Positions 31,256 to 34,522 of a stretch of 34,522 nucleotides of DNA are shown here, piece after piece. The translations under genes and the position numbers were made by a program. Source of the stretch: Deltaproteobacteria bacterium CG11_big_fil_rev_8_21_14_0_20_42_23 (GTDB lineage: Bacteria; UBA10199; 2-02-FULL-44-16); assembly GCA_002796345.1 (NCBI GenBank), contig PCXC01000037.1, positions 19,373 through 53,894 of the forward strand. Direction: 5' to 3'. Positions within the stretch are counted from its first letter, which is position 1, and each line of letters begins with the position of its first letter. The notes beneath the pieces were generated by a model. That model did no database searches. It was not told the DNA's origin and saw only the letters and a program-made list of their open reading frames with translations.

Positions 31256-31531
31256 TCAAGAATTGGAAGCCAAAGCTTTTGCATTGCGCACTCCTTTCAC
31301 AAATCTTCTGTTAAACATTTCAATCATTGACTCTTTAATGAGTTGAAAATTCAGAAGGGTTTCCCCTGTTAAAATTTTTCTGTGGCAAGATTCACAAAAA
31401 TCGCATCCATCAAGTTTGTTGAGTTCTTCTTCAGGAAAATATTCTGCACACGCTTCGCAAGGCGCTTTTCCTTCATCTGCCATTTTGTCACCATATTCAT
31501 CGTTATGATCGTAGTAGTCATTGGTACTCAT
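31256..31531 (-). CDS. Small zinc-ribbon protein, unknown
   Basis: 91 residues. C25, C28, C43, C46 and C49 (CEAC ... CDFCESC) form a likely zinc-binding pair with 14 residues between the knuckles. The N-terminus is acidic (DYYDHNDEYGDKMADEG), and the C-terminal helix is amphipathic and basic (MIEMFNRRFVKGVRNAKALA). Such small proteins in early operons often bind polymerase or nucleic acid, but no specific family is recognised. It overlaps the upstream HTH gene by four bases. Confidence 0.65.
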   Translation of the reverse strand: MSTNDYYDHNDEYGDKMADEGKAPCEACAEYFPEEELNKLDGCDFCESCHRKILTGETLLNFQLIKESMIEMFNRRFVKGVRNAKALASNS

Positions 31532-31743
31532 GACTTATCTCCTGTCTTAATTCTTCTAGGGTCAACAAATGGAGGTTCTTCTGTGAGCCATGCTTCAAGT
31601 TTTGACTTCACAAACCTGTAAATAGGTCGAGAACCAGTTCCAATTCGTTTACATGGAACATGGCCTTCACTCGCTAATCTTCTTAATGTGTTTGGAGCAA
31701 TTGATAAGAACTCAGCAGCCTGTTTTGCGTCCATGATAACCAT
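31528..31743 (-). CDS. Excisionase-like HTH (HTH_17/MerR-fold) protein
   Basis: 71 residues. MDAKQAAEFLSIAPNTLRRL (about 4-23) followed by ASEGHVPCKRIGTGSRPIYRF is the winged HTH_17 pattern of excisionase/AlpA-type proteins. The ATG overlaps the preceding stop (TAATG) with GGAGG upstream. It is the best candidate for the directionality factor of the integrase, although it lies 30 kb from int. It may also be an early regulator. Confidence 0.75.
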   Translation of the reverse strand: MVIMDAKQAAEFLSIAPNTLRRLASEGHVPCKRIGTGSRPIYRFVKSKLEAWLTEEPPFVDPRRIKTGDKS

Positions 31744-32096
31744 TAGTAAGTTCCTCCATCGACATTTGGGCCGTATTGATTCATCAGCATGCGATCGATC
31801 TCATCCTCCAACTGGTTCAGGTCAGAAATAAAATAGCTCTTCGTTATGCCTACAATCTGAAGCTTTCGATTTTCGGGAATTGGTTCTTGTCCTGACTTCC
31901 ATTTTTGAATGGTTCTATCTGAAACTTTTAGGTCACAGGAAAATTGACTCACAGGAAATGAATTGAGGCATCGTTTCGCCAAATCCGACCCTGGGGGCGT
32001 TTTTCCGCCTTCAAGGAGAGTAAGGGTCGCAAATGTGACCTGGTCTTCGTCTTCACGACTTTGATCTAAAGCGAGATTGTGAAATCTTTTACTCAT
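31743..32096 (-). CDS. HTH regulator, CII/Cro-like position
   Basis: About 117 residues from ATG 32096 (GGAGG upstream), overlapping the Cro-like stop. Residues about 50-80 (FSCDLKVSDRTIQKWKSGQE) form a helix-turn-helix. The C-terminus is acidic (NQLEDEIDRMLMNQYG). Second in the early transcript, it sits where lambda has cII. Whether it activates or represses is not visible. Confidence 0.65.
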   Translation of the reverse strand: MSKRFHNLALDQSREDEDQVTFATLTLLEGGKTPPGSDLAKRCLNSFPVSQFSCDLKVSDRTIQKWKSGQEPIPENRKLQIVGITKSYFISDLNQLEDEIDRMLMNQYGPNVDGGTY

Positions 32097-32311
32097 CAAG
32101 CCACCTCCTGATTTTCAGGAATTAAATCTCGGAGGGTGACACCGAGTGCGGTTGCTATTTTTTGGAGGGTTTCGATGCCGATGTTAGTGATATTTTCTCT
32201 TTCGAGCTTGCCAATATATTCAGAGCTAACCCCACTTTTTACGGCTAATTGGAACATGGTGAGGTTTTGACTCTTTCTGTTGTTACGAATTTTTTGTCCA
32301 ATTGATTCCAT
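32096..32311 (-). CDS. Cro-like XRE repressor
   Basis: 71 residues. IGQKIRNNRKSQNLTMFQLA (about 4-23) followed by VKSGVSSEYIGKLERENI is an XRE helix-turn-helix. It is the first leftward gene, divergent from the S24 repressor, and AAGGG lies six bases before the ATG. It likely binds the shared operators to favour lytic growth. Confidence 0.85.
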   Translation of the reverse strand: MESIGQKIRNNRKSQNLTMFQLAVKSGVSSEYIGKLERENITNIGIETLQKIATALGVTLRDLIPENQEVA

Positions 32312-32324
32312 TTTCTACCCTTTA

Positions 32325-32341
32325 AGTATAGGTAATATACT
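32325..32341. promoter_or_regulatory. Operator-like 17-bp palindrome with flanking direct repeat
   Basis: AGTATA and TATACT flank the five bases GGTAA (6-bp arms). TATAGGTA occurs at 32327-32334 and 32341-32348 (14-bp spacing), and a 10-bp palindrome TATTTAAATA lies at 32347-32356. This cluster is within the 115-base intergenic region between the divergent repressor and Cro-like genes. Confidence 0.55.
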
Positions 32342-32364
32342 ATAGGTATTTAAATATAAGTCAA
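32336..32364 (-). promoter_or_regulatory. Predicted leftward early promoter (PR-like)
   Basis: On the minus strand TTGACT (32359-32364) is a good -35 element. AGTATA (32336-32341, 17-base spacer) or TAGTAT (16-base spacer) serves as -10. It is 25-30 bases upstream of the Cro-like ATG, and the -10 overlaps the 17-bp operator-like palindrome, so repressor binding would block it. Confidence 0.55.
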
Positions 32365-32426
32365 CACAATTTTACGTAGTATATTATTGTTGTGATTTTA
32401 ATAGGTTAGGAGTTAATCTGCAATAT

Positions 32427-33080
32427 ATGGCAGATAATTTAGGGGAAATTGTAAGAAAGTTCAGGGAGGAAAAAGGGCTTTCTCAAGAAGCTTTAGCTCG
32501 ACTTGCTAATTGCAGTACATCCTTTATTGGTAAATTAGAACGTTGGGAAGAAGGTGGTAGAAATCCTTCACTAGATACCATAGAGGCAATTGGAAATGCT
32601 CTGAAAATACCTATATACAAAATAATCACTGATTTGGGTGAATTGTCGCAGGAAAGACCCCCAAACGCCGTTGATGCCCCGTCTTACATCCCCCACGATA
32701 TACCTGTTGTTGGCCTCGCCAAAGCAGGAAGAGGGGGTTTTTTTGGAGATGACGGCCTTCCGGTCGATGATTGGAGCAAAAAAATCCATCGTCCATCAGA
32801 TGTAAAAGACCCCCACGCTTATGCCGTTGTTATTGAAGGGAACAGCATGGAGCCCGTTTTGAAAAAGGGCCATAAGGTGCTTGTTATCACGGATCGGGAA
32901 GCACAAGCAGGAGACTGGGTCGTCGTTCAACTGAAGAGCGGCGAAGTCATGGTCAAAGAAGTCTCCATGAAAGACGGGTTAGTTTTGCTCAAATCGCTCA
33001 ATCCTCTTCATGAGCCCATAGTGCTAAAAAAATCCGAAGTCCTTGCTATTCATCCGGTGGTTTGGATTAAAAGAAAATGA
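32427..33080 (+). CDS. CI/LexA-type prophage repressor (XRE + S24 peptidase)
   Basis: 217 residues. N-terminal XRE HTH: VRKFREEKGLSQEALARLAN (about 9-28). C-terminal S24 autoprotease domain: Ala100-Gly101 (AKAGRGG) as the probable self-cleavage bond, S140 in GNSMEP as nucleophile and K177 in VMVKE as general base. RecA-stimulated cleavage would make the prophage SOS-inducible. The annotated ATG lies 14 bases after GGAG, unusually far; an in-frame CTG nine bases upstream (32418) would have better spacing. It maintains lysogeny and is divergent to the early operon. Confidence 0.93.
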   Translation: MADNLGEIVRKFREEKGLSQEALARLANCSTSFIGKLERWEEGGRNPSLDTIEAIGNALKIPIYKIITDLGELSQERPPNAVDAPSYIPHDIPVVGLAKAGRGGFFGDDGLPVDDWSKKIHRPSDVKDPHAYAVVIEGNSMEPVLKKGHKVLVITDREAQAGDWVVVQLKSGEVMVKEVSMKDGLVLLKSLNPLHEPIVLKKSEVLAIHPVVWIKRK

Positions 33081-33151
33081 ATGATACCGTTTCAAAAATT
33101 GAAGAGGCAATCTTGAATGGAGAACAAAAATGGCAAGCATCGACAAACTAA
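33077..33151 (+). CDS. Candidate 24-aa bridging peptide
   Basis: An ATG overlapping the repressor stop (ATGA) opens a frame for MNDTVSKIEEAILNGEQKWQ and four more residues. It ends inside the next gene, whose ATG is at 33130. The arrangement would couple translation of the repressor and the downstream membrane protein. Evidence is only the overlap and open frame. Confidence 0.25.
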   Translation: MNDTVSKIEEAILNGEQKWQASTN

Positions 33152-34233
33152 AAGATAACTTGCAGACCCATCTTTTTGAAAATGAAAAAATTTTAGCCAC
33201 GGTGCAAGGTTCTTTTGCAAAGGATTTTTTTAATTCGAAAATTTACAAAAAAGGCATTCTATCTCTTACAAATAAAAGAATTCTATTTTACTCAAAAAAA
33301 ATATTTGGGTACATAATGGAGTCTTTTCCACTTGAGAATGTATCATCAATAGAATTTTCATCAGGGCTCATGGGTAAGGAAATTTCTTTTTTTGCAACGG
33401 GTAATAAAGCAAAATTAAAATGGATTCAAAGGGGTGAAGTTGATTTGTTTATCAAGAAGGCTCAAGAATCTATTGGTAGTGGCTCTAAGAACAAAGAACT
33501 TTCAGAAAATCCCATTATTTCGGATCATCAAGTCAAGCTGAGCAACCCCACCAAAAATATTGAGGAAGAACCCCTAGACGAATCCGTTCCGCCCTCAAAT
33601 CAATCCAGACTCATTCTAACGAAAAGGCCATGGTATCATGGCATGCCTTTTGTCATCACAATGCTGTTTTTGTTCTCGCCAATAGGTGCTATTTTTATGT
33701 GGACGGGAAAAAGGTTTCCCTTGTGGGTTCGCATTCCAATAACTGGCATCATTGCTCTTTTTTTGGTAGGGCTTATTGTCTCACCAGAGGAAAAAACAGA
33801 GCAGGCCTCTCAAAAAATCTATAATGAAACAACGATACCAGAAGAAGAAGCAGAGCCTTCAGAAAAAGCAGCAAAACAAAATGAAGCTAACAAATTTGCT
33901 TCAAATCTCAAAAGGAAGATAGGCGATTACGAGAATCTTAATTATGACATTAAGATGGATTATGGAAGCAAAAACGATGTTGCGTTACATTTATACTACA
34001 AAACAATGCCATCAAATCTTTTACAGGTTAAATCTGATGCGACTTTTGTAGCAAAAAAAGCTCTAGCAACAATGACGAAATCGGGTGTGAATCCATCCGA
34101 TGATATGGCATTTTTATTTGTTCACGCGAAAAAAATGGAAAAAGGAGAAACCGGAAAAGATTTGGTCAGAGTGTTTGGAAGAATTTCTTATAGTTTTTCG
34201 GATGACCAGTTGGAATGGGAACCAGGAAAATAA
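33130..34233 (+). CDS. PH-domain membrane protein, probable lysogenic accessory gene
   Basis: 367 residues. Residues about 15-115 have the bacterial PH (bPH) pattern (ENEKILATVQGSFAKDFFNS, LSLTNKRILFYSKKIFGYI). A polar linker follows, then two hydrophobic segments (about 175-193, VITMLFLFSPIGAIFMW, and 200-218, IPITGIIALFLVGLIV). A Glu/Lys-rich stalk leads to a C-terminal alpha/beta domain of about 100 residues (NLKRKIGDYENLNYDIKMDY onward). GGAG precedes the ATG. It probably lies in the same transcript as the repressor, a usual place for superinfection-exclusion or defence genes. Function unproven. Confidence 0.7.
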   Translation: MASIDKLKDNLQTHLFENEKILATVQGSFAKDFFNSKIYKKGILSLTNKRILFYSKKIFGYIMESFPLENVSSIEFSSGLMGKEISFFATGNKAKLKWIQRGEVDLFIKKAQESIGSGSKNKELSENPIISDHQVKLSNPTKNIEEEPLDESVPPSNQSRLILTKRPWYHGMPFVITMLFLFSPIGAIFMWTGKRFPLWVRIPITGIIALFLVGLIVSPEEKTEQASQKIYNETTIPEEEAEPSEKAAKQNEANKFASNLKRKIGDYENLNYDIKMDYGSKNDVALHLYYKTMPSNLLQVKSDATFVAKKALATMTKSGVNPSDDMAFLFVHAKKMEKGETGKDLVRVFGRISYSFSDDQLEWEPGK

Positions 34234-34244
34234 AACACATTCAC

Positions 34245-34262
34245 AGCTAACAAATAGCTAAC
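34245..34262. repeat. Paired AGCTAAC motifs near attR (possible integrase arm sites)
   Basis: AGCTAAC occurs at 34245-34251 and 34256-34262, an 11-bp period (about one helical turn). A nearly identical 18-bp block is at 35-52, upstream of the tRNA, with 16 of 18 bases the same. Confidence 0.4.
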
Positions 34263-34433
34263 TTTTGAGGTGAAAAAGGGCAGAAAATGCAGTTTGACGA
34301 AGAAATTTGAAGGCGTCGGGAATTTTTAACAAGCCCATTAAAATTGGGGATAAAGGTATTAAAAACAACAATTTAACTTTTTATCTTCTTGAATTAAACA
34401 ATTCGCTCTGTTAGTAAAAATAGCTGAGAACTA

Positions 34434-34485
34434 GACTTAGGATCTGGTGGGGCAACTCGTGAGAGTTCGAGTCTCTCCCGCAGCA
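34434..34485 (+). pseudogene. Degenerate tRNA-Leu 3' half at attR
   Basis: GACTTAGGATC, the anticodon loop to stem region with the TAG anticodon, is followed by a diverged variable-arm segment. Over 106-137 versus 34434-34465 there are 6 mismatches in 32 bases. The exact 22-bp att core and an altered acceptor strand CCGCAGC follow. No 5' half is present, so this is not a functional tRNA. The 34234-34433 interval between the last gene and this remnant holds no gene I can support. Confidence 0.85.
34460..34481 (+). repeat. attR core
   Basis: 22 bases identical to 132-153 of the tRNA-Leu gene, followed by one mismatch and GCAC. It marks the right end of the prophage; bases after about 34486 should be host chromosome. 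Confidence 0.9.
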
Positions 34486-34522
34486 CTGAGAAATCACCCT
34501 TCTCGTCTCTCGTTCTCTTGTC

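Noticed and set aside
31528-31743. Calling the HTH_17 protein a proven excisionase
   Set aside because: The fold fits but such proteins are also transcription factors, and it is far from int in the prophage map; kept as excisionase-like only.
34363-34443. Possible intrinsic terminator after the PH-domain gene (CCCA...TGGG near 34332-34346)
   Set aside because: Only four base pairs, a mismatch inside the stem and no clear U-run directly after the hairpin.
1-34522. CRISPR array or IS element
   Set aside because: No spaced direct repeats of CRISPR type and no transposase or terminal inverted repeats seen. The short iterons at 29004-29038 are contiguous and coding.

Overview
The window is an almost complete temperate prophage of about 34.3 kb. 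It is inserted in the 3' end of a tRNA-Leu(UAG) gene (76-157), with a second copy of the tRNA 3' segment (34460-34481) at the far end as attR. The DNA is AT-rich. Overlapping spanin candidates, Sec-type signal peptides and Mu/lambda/P2-type virion genes point to a Gram-negative, probably proteobacterial, host. The sequence does not let me name genus or species. Host DNA is limited to about 75 bases on the left and 40 on the right.

Layout. (1) Left end, plus strand: tyrosine integrase whose ATG lies one base after the tRNA, then a membrane/coiled-coil gene broken by two frameshifts. (2) From about 32.3 kb down to 1.96 kb nearly everything is on the minus strand and tightly packed, with stops and starts overlapping. 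In transcription order: Cro-like protein, two further HTH proteins (one excisionase-like), small genes, a recombination pair (annealing-like protein plus Cas4/RecB-like nuclease), a DUF1376 initiator-like gene carrying a candidate iteron origin, a helicase-loader-like gene overlapping it, a VRR-NUC nuclease, a DNA-binding-like protein, SSB and a gpZ-like tail protein. Then come terminase, portal, a protease-capsid fusion, decoration and head-tail proteins, a Mu-type contractile tail, baseplate, fibres and appendages, and a lysis cassette (M15 endolysin, holin, spanins, small membrane proteins). (3) Right end, plus strand: S24 (CI/LexA-type) repressor, a PH-domain membrane protein that is probably a lysogenic-conversion gene, then attR.

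How it works together. A divergent promoter/operator region (about 32312-32426) separates repressor from Cro. SOS-triggered self-cleavage of the repressor would release the long leftward transcript. Head and packaging genes are lambda-like (GpA terminase, lambda-type portal, gpW, FII-like, DUF2190) and are joined to a Mu-like tail (gp37/38, sheath, tube, E chaperone, tape measure, gpN, P, gp45, gp46, gp47, gp48). The virion should therefore be a small myovirus.

The most interesting signals not captured by simple ORF calling are: a canonical T TTT TTA -1 frameshift site giving a tail-chaperone extension; a strong internal start that separates capsid from protease; a 27-bp exact repeat in the two largest late intergenic gaps; a 5 x 7 bp iteron next to an AT run inside the initiator gene; two virion-like proteins with classical signal peptides; and an integrase reading frame abutting the tRNA 3' end.
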